From Aerococcus sp. 1KP-2016 (GTDB lineage: Bacteria; Bacillota; Bacilli; Lactobacillales; Aerococcaceae): DNA of 63,494 nucleotides. Position numbers and translations under genes: made by a program. The notes under the pieces were generated by a model. The model was not told the DNA's origin. It saw only the letters and a list, made by a program, of their open reading frames with translations, and did not search any database. Each line of letters opens with the position of its first letter. Positions within the stretch are counted from its first letter, which is position 1. The stretch is taken from NCBI RefSeq assembly GCF_002252085.1, contig NZ_NEEY01000007.1, positions 1 through 63,494 on the forward strand, given 5' to 3'. Positions 27,228 to 36,920 of this stretch are shown one piece after another.

Positions 27228-27680
27228 ATGGCTGCGGCTGGAAAAAAAGCAATACGTGTTCAAGCAAACAATTACATAGAACAAGCGCGAGACGGCGAAC
27301 AAGTGAAGGAAGTATTTACAACCAACACAGATGGTTTCTACTATGAAGTGGGTTCAGCCTTTTATATTGAATATCTAGAAGAAATTACAGAAGCGCCAGT
27401 CAATGTACGGTTGAAATTTGTGAGCGACCAACAAGTGGTGATTCGGCGCCAGGCATTCGGTACGGAAACTACCATGACCTTGGTCAAAGATACTATGACA
27501 GATATCTTATATCCGATTGCTAATCAGCACACCATTGTATTCCAAGGTATGCTGACACAAATGAAGGTTGAAGTGGGCGACAATCAACAAGTAGATGCAG
27601 ATATTCGCTATAAACTCTATCAAGCGGGTGAAATGATTGGTCAATACCAAATCACATTGCAATCAAGGGCCCAAGTGTAG
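27228..27680 (+). CDS. DUF1934 beta-barrel protein (YwiB)
   Basis: 150 aa of the DUF1934 family, calycin-like barrels of unknown function. Pattern of alternating strands: GFYYEVGSAFYIEYLEE, VNVRLKFVSDQQVVIRRQAFGTE, NQHTIVFQGM and YKLYQAGEMIGQYQITLQ. ATG with AGAGGAGG upstream. Next to rpoE, as in many Firmicutes, where it may share the transcript (70-base gap). Confidence 0.85.
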   Translation: MAAAGKKAIRVQANNYIEQARDGEQVKEVFTTNTDGFYYEVGSAFYIEYLEEITEAPVNVRLKFVSDQQVVIRRQAFGTETTMTLVKDTMTDILYPIANQHTIVFQGMLTQMKVEVGDNQQVDADIRYKLYQAGEMIGQYQITLQSRAQV

Positions 27681-27750
27681 TAATATATAGTGGATATACT
27701 AGACGATTAATCACAGAACGTTGGTTATAAGGCGAAAGGATGAACTAGCA

Positions 27751-28326
27751 GTGGAATTAAAAGGATTAGTTGGTCAAAACAGAGAACAGTTATCAATGAT
27801 TGAAGTAGCATACGAAATTTTAGTTGAAACGAACAACGTATACGAATTCAATGATTTATTGGCTGAAATTCAAGACTACTTGAACATGTCTCAAGACGAA
27901 TTAGAAAGCAAAATGGCAAACTTCTACACAGAAATGAACTACGATGGTAGCTTTATTTCTTTAGGTGAAAACCGTTGGGGCTTACGTGAATGGTATGCTG
28001 TTGACTCAATCGATGAAGAAATCATTTCTTCAATTGATGATGAAGACATCAAATCTAAACACAAAACAACGAAGAGTCTATTTGCGGCTACTGAAGATGA
28101 TGACTTAATTGACTACGCTTCAGATGACCCTGAAGATGGTGACTACGTAGATGATGAAGAAGAAATCTACGATGAAGAAGACGAAGAAGACGAAGATGAA
28201 ATCGCAGCTTACTCATCAGATTTAGGTGATTTAGGCGACGACGAAGAAGAAGACGACCTAGAAGATGGCCTTGAAGGCGATTTAACATTGGTTGATGATG
28301 ACGAAGAAGACGAAGAAGATTTCTAG
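27751..28326 (+). CDS. rpoE: RNA polymerase delta subunit
   Basis: RpoE-delta, found only in Firmicutes, raises polymerase recycling and promoter selectivity. 191 aa: folded N-terminal domain (SMIEVAYEILVETNNVYEFNDLL and RWGLREWYAVD) followed by a very acidic unstructured tail of Asp/Glu from about residue 85. Begins at a GTG (27751) with AAAGG upstream rather than at the earlier frame opening, which lacks a ribosome site. Followed by pyrG, the usual Firmicutes order. Confidence 0.93.
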   Translation: MELKGLVGQNREQLSMIEVAYEILVETNNVYEFNDLLAEIQDYLNMSQDELESKMANFYTEMNYDGSFISLGENRWGLREWYAVDSIDEEIISSIDDEDIKSKHKTTKSLFAATEDDDLIDYASDDPEDGDYVDDEEEIYDEEDEEDEDEIAAYSSDLGDLGDDEEEDDLEDGLEGDLTLVDDDEEDEEDF

Positions 28327-28370
28327 TCGATCATAAAAAACGTGATTTAAGATCAAAATAATGTTTTTTC

Positions 28371-28482
28371 TTGACTCACAATGGCAAATGCATTATTATT
28401 CTTTTTGGGCACTTTAGTTTTCAACTAAGGTGATTGAACACGTTACTCCCTGTCTTTCTGCTTGAAAGGCGGGGGTTTTTTT
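28371..28482 (+). promoter_or_regulatory. pyrG promoter and CTP-responsive attenuator
   Basis: TTGACT (28371-28376), 17 bases, TATTAT (28394-28399), then a start at GGGC (28407-28410). A terminator follows: pyrimidine-rich arm CTCCCTGTCTTTC, loop, GAAAGGCGGGGG and seven T (28446-28482). In Bacillus and Lactococcus pyrG, low CTP causes extra G residues at this GGGC start, and the poly-G pairs with the pyrimidine arm to stop termination. All the parts are visible here. Confidence 0.82.
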
Positions 28483-28559
28483 ATTTTTTCAAAGGAAAAT
28501 ATTTATTCGATTCTCCCTTCTTAGCACAGCATAAAATTTTTAGGAAAAGGAAGGATATC

Positions 28560-30172
<1,613 letters not shown>

Positions 30173-30208
30173 AGTGCGACAAGAGGCGTTTAGATTTGAA
30201 TAACAGAT

Positions 30209-30242
30209 TAAGGTGCTGGGCGTTTTCCAGCACCTTTTTTTA
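30209..30242 (+). terminator. Terminator of pyrG
   Basis: AAGGTGCTGG and CCAGCACCTT arms around GCGTTTT, with seven T. Confidence 0.92.
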
Positions 30243-30393
30243 TGAGAAAAATAATGCTTAATTGCAATATCAAATGCATAAAAAATTTTAAAAACCTTTA
30301 TAGACAGCGAATTACTCAATAATCCAGTATTACCAATGCTTTGAAGCCATTGACGGCAGGGAGTGTTTCATCCCTTACCATTTTTCAGGTGAG

Positions 30394-30500
30394 TTGTTGG
30401 TGGTTCTGACCCAAGAGGATAGGTTAGCTGAGTCAAGAGAAGGAGCAAAGCGGCTCTTGACTCAGCTAATCTATTCTCTTATCCTATAGAACCAACAAAA
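30394..30500. repeat. Long inverted repeat at the 3' side of the IS30 transposase
   Basis: Core arms TTAGCTGAGTCAAGAG and CTCTTGACTCAGCTAA (30424-30439, 30454-30469) are perfect around a 14-base loop. Outer arms TTGTTGG..GGTTCT and AGAACCAACAA extend it. It touches the transposase stop codon and shares its core with the hairpin at 14-61. Between the pyrG terminator and this hairpin nothing else is seen. Confidence 0.7.
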
Positions 30501-30504
30501 CACC

Positions 30505-31572
30505 TTAAGCTGCTTGTAAATCGGCCAGTTCTTCCTGAAGGCGTTCTGCAGGTGTTGTATAGCCCATTATTTTTCTTGGTCTGTGGTTGATCGTATCGGT
30601 TACTTCCAGTAAATACGAATAGGACAATGGACGCAGAGTGACTCCCTTTGGGATAAATTCTCGGAGCATGCGGTTATGCCTTTCGTTCGTTCCTTTCTCC
30701 CAAGAAGCATACGCATGAGTAAAGAAAACCTGAACGTCTTCAGCGATGCTTTCGATAAGAGACAGACTTGAAAACTCAGAGCCGTTATCAGTTGTGAGTG
30801 ACTTGAACTGTTCTAGCCCCTGTTTTTTCATCAAGTCAAGCACGCCTTTTTGAACCAGCGCTGCGCCTTTTCCCCAAACTTTCTTAGTGAGGCAGTAGCG
30901 TGTTTTCCGTTCAACCATAGTGATGATGACAGGCTCATTTTTTGTTTTCTTACCTAATACTAAATCAACTTCCCAATGCCCAAATTCTTCCCTCGAGAGT
31001 ACTTCTGGAGAGCGTTCTTCGATACTGCGTCCCAAGTGTTTAGCGTTATGACCTTTAGGTTCAGAAACGGTTGTTTTTCGTGGCCGCATCCTAGTCTTCA
31101 TAGGCAAATCGATATTACGGATTGGAAGTACGGCAGCATTTATCAAAGCGTAAACGGTCTTCGTGCATGGTACGCGTTCGTCAGGGTGCAACTTTCTATA
31201 AGAGTGTACAAAAGTATCCACACTATGAATCCGCAACCCCTTCTTGGGTGCTAGATTTTCAGGTAAGGCAGCAAGGAAAGCCGCAGAATATTTATTATGA
31301 TCCCGCGCATGCGAGTTCTCACGATTTTCTTTATAAACCCGTGCGCCTGAGGCGGCAATATACTGCTCGTAATAATTGCGCTTATAGTCAAGCTGGCGCG
31401 TTCTACCGCGTTTCAACTCACGAGAAACAGTGGGTTGGCTGACCCCTAATTCTCGCGCCATTTCAGCTTGTTTATAGGTGCCGCTTTTTACCATCTGTTC
31501 CAGCATTCCGCGTTGGATGTCAGTAAGTTGTTTGAAGGTGCGCTTTTCTGTGATACAATTATTTTTGGTCAT
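30505..31572 (-). CDS. IS30 family transposase
   Basis: 355 aa DDE transposase. N-terminal helix-turn-helix TYKQAEMARELGVSQPTVSRELKRG (residues 32-56) recognises the inverted repeats. The catalytic core includes FGHWEVDLVLGKK (first Asp), TTDNGSEFS (second Asp) and the Glu in WEKGTNERHNRMLREF, followed by HRPRKIMGYTTPAE. All three catalytic residues are present and the frame is whole, so the element may be active. A fragment of another IS30 enzyme lies at 63367. Confidence 0.93.
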   Translation of the reverse strand: MTKNNCITEKRTFKQLTDIQRGMLEQMVKSGTYKQAEMARELGVSQPTVSRELKRGRTRQLDYKRNYYEQYIAASGARVYKENRENSHARDHNKYSAAFLAALPENLAPKKGLRIHSVDTFVHSYRKLHPDERVPCTKTVYALINAAVLPIRNIDLPMKTRMRPRKTTVSEPKGHNAKHLGRSIEERSPEVLSREEFGHWEVDLVLGKKTKNEPVIITMVERKTRYCLTKKVWGKGAALVQKGVLDLMKKQGLEQFKSLTTDNGSEFSSLSLIESIAEDVQVFFTHAYASWEKGTNERHNRMLREFIPKGVTLRPLSYSYLLEVTDTINHRPRKIMGYTTPAERLQEELADLQAA

Positions 31573-31707
31573 GTAGATACCCCTTATACTTTTGGTTTGG
31601 TTGCTAACAAGTATATCGTATCTACATGATTTTTTTGTTTATTTCCTTATGCATTTCATTTTACAATTTTCCTGAGAAAAATAATTAAAATTTTCTAAAA
31701 ATAAGTG

Positions 31708-31907
31708 TTGACTTTGTTTGGATATCTCTGTAAAATAGCCAACAGAGTAAAAAACGGGGAGAACTGAACTAGCGAAACAAAGATGGCCCTTCTTATCAGA
31801 GCTGTTCGCCGATATTTGTACCCAGATCAATAAAAGCGAACATTTTTCATAACCGGCATCGGCTAGTATAATCAGCAACCTGTTTTCGTTGTTGGTTATT
31901 TTTTTTT
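31708..31907 (+). promoter_or_regulatory. pyrF promoter and leader with attenuator-like terminator
   Basis: TTGACT (31708-31713), 17 bases, TAAAAT (31731-31736). The leader of about 215 bases can form GTTCGC/GCGAAC or GCCGAT/ATCGGC, which share bases and exclude each other, and ends in a terminator AATCAGCAAC/GTTGTTGGTT with nine T (31899-31907) before the pyrF start. A pyrimidine-responsive leader is likely; no clear PyrR-binding loop was found. Confidence 0.55.
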
Positions 31908-31954
31908 GCCCATTTTTAGAAAACAAACTTGTATTTATGGAAAGGAAGTGCCCT

Positions 31955-32665
31955 GTGGATCCGAAGAAACCGATTATTGCCCTAGATTTTTCCAACCAAG
32001 AGGACCTGTTTAATTTTTTACAACAATTTGAGGGTCAGCAACTGAATGTAAAGGTGGGTATGGAGCTATTCTATGCGGGTGGCAAGCCCTTCCTAGAGCG
32101 TATTCAAGCCCAAGGACATGATATTTTCCTAGATTTAAAATTACACGATATTCCTAACACGGTTGAACGCGCTATGGCGATTCTAGCCAGCACGGGTGTT
32201 GCGATGGTGAATGTACATGCAGCAGGTGGAAAAGAGATGATGGCAGCTGCCTTACGCGGTTTAGAAGCTGGATCTAACGGCAAACGTCCATTATTAATTA
32301 GTGTGACGCAATTGACGTCAACATCGACAGACCAAATGAATCAAGAGCAAGGCATTCCTGGTGAAGTTTTAGATTCAGTATTACGCTATGCTGAACTAAC
32401 GAAAGCAGCCGGCTTAGATGGTGTTGTATGTTCACCACTTGAAGCAGCTGCGATTAAAGCCGCTTGCGGACCAGACTTCTTGACGGTTACGCCTGGTATT
32501 CGATTGGATAGTTCAGTTGCAGATGACCAAAAACGAATTATGACACCGGCAAAAGCATCACGTAGCGGGTCAGATTATATCGTCGTTGGCCGCCCCATTA
32601 CGCAAGCTGATGATGCTGTAGCAACCTATCACCAAATTGTAAGTGACTGGTCAGGACAAAAATAA
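31955..32665 (+). CDS. pyrF: Orotidine 5'-phosphate decarboxylase
   Basis: Last step of UMP synthesis (OMP to UMP), 236 aa barrel. Substrate Asp in IIALDFSN, the catalytic FLDLKLHDIPNTV (DxKxxD pattern, about residues 57-70), LTVTPGIR and IVVGRPIT. GTG start with AAGGAAG upstream; the ATG six codons earlier overlaps that site. Twelve bases before pyrE, so an operon. The other pyr genes are not in the window. Confidence 0.95.
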   Translation: MDPKKPIIALDFSNQEDLFNFLQQFEGQQLNVKVGMELFYAGGKPFLERIQAQGHDIFLDLKLHDIPNTVERAMAILASTGVAMVNVHAAGGKEMMAAALRGLEAGSNGKRPLLISVTQLTSTSTDQMNQEQGIPGEVLDSVLRYAELTKAAGLDGVVCSPLEAAAIKAACGPDFLTVTPGIRLDSSVADDQKRIMTPAKASRSGSDYIVVGRPITQADDAVATYHQIVSDWSGQK

Positions 32666-32676
32666 GGAGGATTTTC

Positions 32677-33318
32677 ATGACATTAGCAAAAGCGGACTTA
32701 GTTGCCCAAAAATTATTAGAAATTAAAGCTGTGAACTTTAGTCCAGACGAACCCTATACATGGGCAAGTGGTTTGAAGTCGCCAATCTATACAGATAACC
32801 GTTTAATCATGTCTTTTCCTGAAGTGCGTTCAGTAATTGAGGATGCCTTAGCAGACTTAATCAAAGAAAATTTCCCGGATGTTGATGTGATTGCAGGTAC
32901 TGCAACAGCGGGCATACCACATGCAGCGTTTGTGAGTGATCGGTTAAACTTACCAATGATTTATGTTCGTTCTTCGGCTAAGGATCATGGTAAACAAAAT
33001 GCCATTGAAGGTGCTTTGAACGCAGGAGATAAGGTTGTTATTATTGAAGACCTAATTTCAACAGGTGGTAGCGTCATTAAAGCAGCGGATAAAGTCCAAG
33101 AAGCTGGCGGTCAAGTCTTAGCTGTAGTTGCTATCTTTGACTACCTATTACCAGCAAGTAAGGATGCTTTTGAAGCAGCAGGGTACCCACTACTAACGCT
33201 AACGAACTATGTCAAAATCCTTGATCATGCCGTGCAAGATCCTAAATTATCACCGTACTATGACAAGTTGATGGATTGGTATAAGGATCCGAAAGCTTGG
33301 TCAGAAATTCACGGTTAA
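32677..33318 (+). CDS. pyrE: Orotate phosphoribosyltransferase
   Basis: Joins orotate to PRPP to give OMP, 213 aa. FSPDEPYTWASGLKSPIYTDNR near residue 21, the AGTATAGIPHAAFVSDRL segment and the PRPP-binding VVIIEDLISTGGSVI near 122-136. AAGGAGG nine bases before the ATG. Supplies the substrate of PyrF, encoded just upstream. Confidence 0.96.
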   Translation: MTLAKADLVAQKLLEIKAVNFSPDEPYTWASGLKSPIYTDNRLIMSFPEVRSVIEDALADLIKENFPDVDVIAGTATAGIPHAAFVSDRLNLPMIYVRSSAKDHGKQNAIEGALNAGDKVVIIEDLISTGGSVIKAADKVQEAGGQVLAVVAIFDYLLPASKDAFEAAGYPLLTLTNYVKILDHAVQDPKLSPYYDKLMDWYKDPKAWSEIHG

Positions 33319-33444
33319 TGTGGATAATTCTACTATATAAATAGCTTTACCAGATTTACAACCTTATTTTTTTTTGCCCATTTTTATTTTTATGGTGATT
33401 AAATGAGGGAATTACACCAGTTTTACCAAAAAAGGAGTACAAAA

Positions 33445-34755
33445 ATGGAAAAAATAATCGAAAAGAATACAAGAGAAGAGGCATTACAAGCGGAAGATCA
33501 CAAATTAAACAAATCGCAACGTAATGCCTTGATTGCTGCTATTGTTGCATCAGGGACAGATGATTTGAACGTGATGTTCTTATCATTTTCAATGTCATCT
33601 ATCATCAGCCAACTAGGGATTTCAAGTGTAGCTGCCGGCTGGATCGCGACAATTACCAACTTAGGGATGTTAGCTGGAGGTTTACTATTCGGGGTCTTAG
33701 CTGACCGTTGGGACAAAATGAAGGTTTTCTACTTAACGATTCTAACTTTCTCTATCGCAACAGCTTTAATCTTCTTCACGCCGAATATTCAATACCTATA
33801 CCTACTACGCTTTATCGCGGGTATCGGGGTTGGTGGTGAGTACGGTGTAGCGATTTCCATCATGGCTGGACTTGTGCCGGCTAAACAGTTAGGGAGAATT
33901 TCATCCTTAAATGGGATTGTCGGTCAAATCGGATCAATTTCATCAGCCTTACTTGCAGGTTTTATCGTGCCAACACTTGGTTGGAGAGGCTTATTCCTAT
34001 TCGGTATCTTACCAATCCTAGTGGTGGTATGGGCGAAATTAACTATTAAAGAAGATGAATTAGGGATTAATACAGATGAAGTCACAGAAGACCTAGTAGA
34101 TATTAATGAAAATGAAAAACCTTCTATTAGCGAATTATTTAAGACACCAGGGCAAACCTATCAAACAATCATCTTAATGGTGATGACAACTGTTCAAATC
34201 GCTGGCTACTTTGGGATGATGAACTGGTTACCAACAATCATGCAAGAACAAGTTGGTGTGACAGTTTCTGGGTCATCTACTTGGATGGTAACGACAATCT
34301 TGGGTATGTGCTTGGGCATGCTGACATTTGGGCAAATTTTAGATAGACTAGGACCAAGATTGTCTTATGGTATGTATTTAATTGCATCAGCAGTTTCAGT
34401 GTATCTGTTCACCTTTGCCAATTCAGCATTCACCATCTTAATCGGAGGCGCTATTGTAGGTTTCTTCGTAAACGGCATGTTTGCTGGCTATGGTGCAATG
34501 ATTTCTCGTTTGTATCCATTTAAAGTGAATGCCATCGCCAATAATACTATTTTGAATGTTGGACGTGCAGTGGGTGGTTTTTCATCAGTTATCATTGGTT
34601 TTATCTTAGATGCTTCAGGTGTAGGTATGGTAATGCTTTTCTTAGCAAGCCTTTATCTAGTCAGCTTTATCGCTATGATGAGTTTGCCGCAACTAAAGCA
34701 AGCAAACTATGAACAACATCAATTAAATATTCGTCATAAGGCGCTAGATAAGTAA
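33445..34755 (+). CDS. MFS transporter (metabolite/aromatic acid symporter type)
   Basis: 436 aa, about 12 membrane segments. The signature loop GVLADRWDKMKVF after TM2, RFIAGIGVGGEYGVAISIMAGLVPAKQLGRISS and a long central loop fit the sugar/acid symporter group of the MFS. ATG at 33445 has AAAAAAGGAG. Location after pyrE raises orotate or another pyrimidine precursor as a possible substrate, but nothing in the sequence proves it. Its upstream region repeats 23 bases of the pyrF leader. Confidence 0.8.
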   Translation: MEKIIEKNTREEALQAEDHKLNKSQRNALIAAIVASGTDDLNVMFLSFSMSSIISQLGISSVAAGWIATITNLGMLAGGLLFGVLADRWDKMKVFYLTILTFSIATALIFFTPNIQYLYLLRFIAGIGVGGEYGVAISIMAGLVPAKQLGRISSLNGIVGQIGSISSALLAGFIVPTLGWRGLFLFGILPILVVVWAKLTIKEDELGINTDEVTEDLVDINENEKPSISELFKTPGQTYQTIILMVMTTVQIAGYFGMMNWLPTIMQEQVGVTVSGSSTWMVTTILGMCLGMLTFGQILDRLGPRLSYGMYLIASAVSVYLFTFANSAFTILIGGAIVGFFVNGMFAGYGAMISRLYPFKVNAIANNTILNVGRAVGGFSSVIIGFILDASGVGMVMLFLASLYLVSFIAMMSLPQLKQANYEQHQLNIRHKALDK

Positions 34756-34796
34756 TACAATTTTGTTCAAGATTGATAATAAAATAAGACATATTT

Positions 34797-34831
34797 TAGA
34801 GGGTGTAACACAAATGTTGCACTCTCTTTTT
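34797..34831 (+). terminator. Terminator after the MFS gene
   Basis: AGAGGGTGTAACA pairs with TGTTGCACTCTCT around CAAA, followed by five T. Confidence 0.85.
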
Positions 34832-34919
34832 AGTATTTGGATATTTCATTGACGAAATAAATGTAATTTGGTAATTTGAGGTAGACCTATCATGTGAATG
34901 TTTTCTCAAGAGGTGAGGA

Positions 34920-35294
34920 ATGAAAATGAGGACTATTAAAGAAAAGGGTTTTCTAATATTGGGCTTGCTAAGTGTGGTCCTAGGAAGTGTAGGTGTCATA
35001 TTACCTGTTCTACCGACAACTCCTTTCTTGTTGCTTGCTGGCTGGTTTTTCACGCGAAGTTCACCGCAATTTAAAAACTGGTTAGAATCTACTCGTTTGT
35101 ATGGACGGTATGTTGGCGAATTTAAGCGACAAGGTGGTATCAGCAAGCGCAAAAAAGTTCATATCCTAATGACAACTTATCTTGTGATGGGTTTATCAAT
35201 GTTACTTATGCCGTTAAGAGGTGTACAAATTTTTGTAGGCGTTTGCGGTTTAGTTTTTGGTTACTTTCTACTATTTAGGGTGGAAGAGGTTTAA
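34920..35294 (+). CDS. DUF454 inner-membrane protein (YbaN family)
   Basis: 124 aa with the family pattern LGLLSVVLGSVGVILPVLPTTPFLLLAGWFFTRSSP (residues 14-49) and about three membrane segments. Function unknown. It is frequently a neighbour of electron-transfer or flavin genes; here it precedes apbE by 20 bases, so the two are probably one transcript. Confidence 0.85.
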   Translation: MKMRTIKEKGFLILGLLSVVLGSVGVILPVLPTTPFLLLAGWFFTRSSPQFKNWLESTRLYGRYVGEFKRQGGISKRKKVHILMTTYLVMGLSMLLMPLRGVQIFVGVCGLVFGYFLLFRVEEV

Positions 35295-35313
35295 GGAGTT
35301 GGAGGCTAGTGAT

Positions 35314-36258
35314 TTGGACTTTGAGCAACGGCATTCTATAAATTTGATGGGTACGACGATTGACCTAATGGTTGACCATCCAAATAGTAATTCTTTATTA
35401 CTTGCTGCAGTCCAGCGTTTGTTTCAATTGGAAGCGCGTTTTTCAGCGAATGACCTATCTTCTGAATTAATGGCGGTTAATCAAATGGCAGGATTAAAGG
35501 CTGTACGCGTTCATCCAGAGCTATTTCATCTCATTCAAATCGGTAAAAAAGAAAGTATTGCATCGGAACGAAAGCTAAATATAGCTATTGGGCCTTTAGT
35601 TAACTTGTGGCGGATTGGTTTTGCGGATTATCGTAAACCTAGCCAACAAGAGATTGATGACCGGCTGACTTTAGTAGACCCGAATGACATTCATCTGGAT
35701 GAAATAGAAAAAACAGTTTACCTTGCTAAGCCAGGGATGTCGATTGATCTAGGTGCGCTTGCAAAAGGGTATGCAGCAGATCAAATTATCGCTTATTTCA
35801 AAGATCAAGGCGTAACCAGGGCATCTATTAATCTTGGCGGTAACCTTAGATTCTATGGCCATCGACCCAATCATACAGAAAGTACACAATGGCGTATAGG
35901 TATCCAAGATCCCGACCAAACGCGTGGTTATCACAAGGCTATTGTCGATTTAAGTAACCGATCGGTTGTAACGTCAGGGGATTACGTACGTGTATTCGAA
36001 CAGGATGGACATCTTTACCACCATATTTTAGATTCCACAAATGGTAAGCCCTTTCAAGCGGACGTTCGCAGTGTCACTGTGGTAAGTGAATCTTCGTTAG
36101 ATGGTGAGATTTGGACTACGCGATTGTTTCCCTTATCTAAGGAAGCAATTATCAATCAAGCAGAACAAATAGACCAGATTGAAGTGTTGGTTGTTGACCA
36201 ACAAGGACAAATCACCTATACATCTGGTTTAGAGAGCAAAGTCGAACTTATTTGTTAG
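35314..36258 (+). CDS. apbE: FAD:protein FMN transferase (ApbE)
   Basis: ApbE attaches FMN covalently to Thr/Ser of target flavoproteins, such as extracellular electron-transfer and reductase proteins. 314 aa from a TTG at 35314 with GGAGG eight bases upstream. Family segments: MGTTIDLMV, the FAD-binding IDLGALAKGYAADQII, ASINLGGNLRFYG, and VTVVSESSLDGEIWTTRLF where the usual AD.(S/T)T metal site is changed (LDGEIWTT). No lipobox, so cytosolic. No obvious FMN-acceptor protein is in the window. Confidence 0.85.
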   Translation: MDFEQRHSINLMGTTIDLMVDHPNSNSLLLAAVQRLFQLEARFSANDLSSELMAVNQMAGLKAVRVHPELFHLIQIGKKESIASERKLNIAIGPLVNLWRIGFADYRKPSQQEIDDRLTLVDPNDIHLDEIEKTVYLAKPGMSIDLGALAKGYAADQIIAYFKDQGVTRASINLGGNLRFYGHRPNHTESTQWRIGIQDPDQTRGYHKAIVDLSNRSVVTSGDYVRVFEQDGHLYHHILDSTNGKPFQADVRSVTVVSESSLDGEIWTTRLFPLSKEAIINQAEQIDQIEVLVVDQQGQITYTSGLESKVELIC

Positions 36259-36295
36259 CAGGTTATATTTCTACTATAAGAAAGGACAGAAAATC

Positions 36296-36901
36296 ATGAA
36301 GCATATTATCGGAATCGTAGGTACAAATTCTAAGAAATCTACTAATAGAAAACTTCTTAAATATATTCAGAAACATTTTGCAGATCAAGCTGAAATTGAA
36401 TTATTGGAAATCCGTGATTATCCAATATTTACTAAACCAGAAGATAAGACACTTCCAAATATTGTTGAAGAGGACGCGAAAAAAATCGAGCAAGCAGATG
36501 CGGTCATTATTAGTGCTGCAGAATATAATCATTCCATTACTTCTTCACTAACTAATGCCTTACATTGGTTAAGCTATTATATTTATCCCTTAGCAGATAA
36601 ACCAATTATGATTACTGGTGCTTCTAACGGTCGTTTAGGATCTTCTAGAGCACAAATGCACTTGCGCCAAATTCTAGACTCACCAGATATTAGAGCACGT
36701 GTGATACCAAATTCAGAATTTTTATTAGGAAATTCTTTACAAGCTTTTGATGATGATGGTGATTTAAGTGACCAAAAATCTGTTGAACAATTAGAAGCTA
36801 TTTTTAAAGAATTTATTCAATTTATTGATCATACACAAGAATTTACGCAGCTAAGAACTGATACAAAAGCAGCTGCTGAAAACTACGAGTGGACCAAGTA
36901 G
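36296..36901 (+). CDS. NAD(P)H-dependent FMN reductase family protein
   Basis: 201 aa flavodoxin-like reductase. GIVGTNSKKSTNRKLLKYI (phosphate loop for FMN, residues 6-24), SAAEYNHSITSSLTNALHWLSYY and ITGASNGRLGSSRAQMHLRQIL. Homologous to the N-terminal part of the next gene, so a tandem duplication. Good GAAAGGA ribosome site. Supplies reduced flavin or reduces a quinone or azo compound; the real substrate is unknown. Confidence 0.88.
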   Translation: MKHIIGIVGTNSKKSTNRKLLKYIQKHFADQAEIELLEIRDYPIFTKPEDKTLPNIVEEDAKKIEQADAVIISAAEYNHSITSSLTNALHWLSYYIYPLADKPIMITGASNGRLGSSRAQMHLRQILDSPDIRARVIPNSEFLLGNSLQAFDDDGDLSDQKSVEQLEAIFKEFIQFIDHTQEFTQLRTDTKAAAENYEWTK

Positions 36902-36920
36902 AAAGGACTAGGGTGACAAA

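Larger units (their letters stand above)
30265..31660 (-). mobile_element. IS30-family insertion sequence (ends approximate)
   Basis: One intact transposase gene with flanking non-coding sequence. Weak inverted ends sharing AAATGCATAA lie at about 30265 and 31660, but I could not fix the terminal repeats or target duplication. It sits between pyrG and pyrF and is directed toward the pyrG terminator. Confidence 0.5.

Noticed and set aside
28088-28288. Leu/His/Arg-rich protein on the minus strand
   Set aside because: It is the antisense of the acidic rpoE tail and has no ribosome site.
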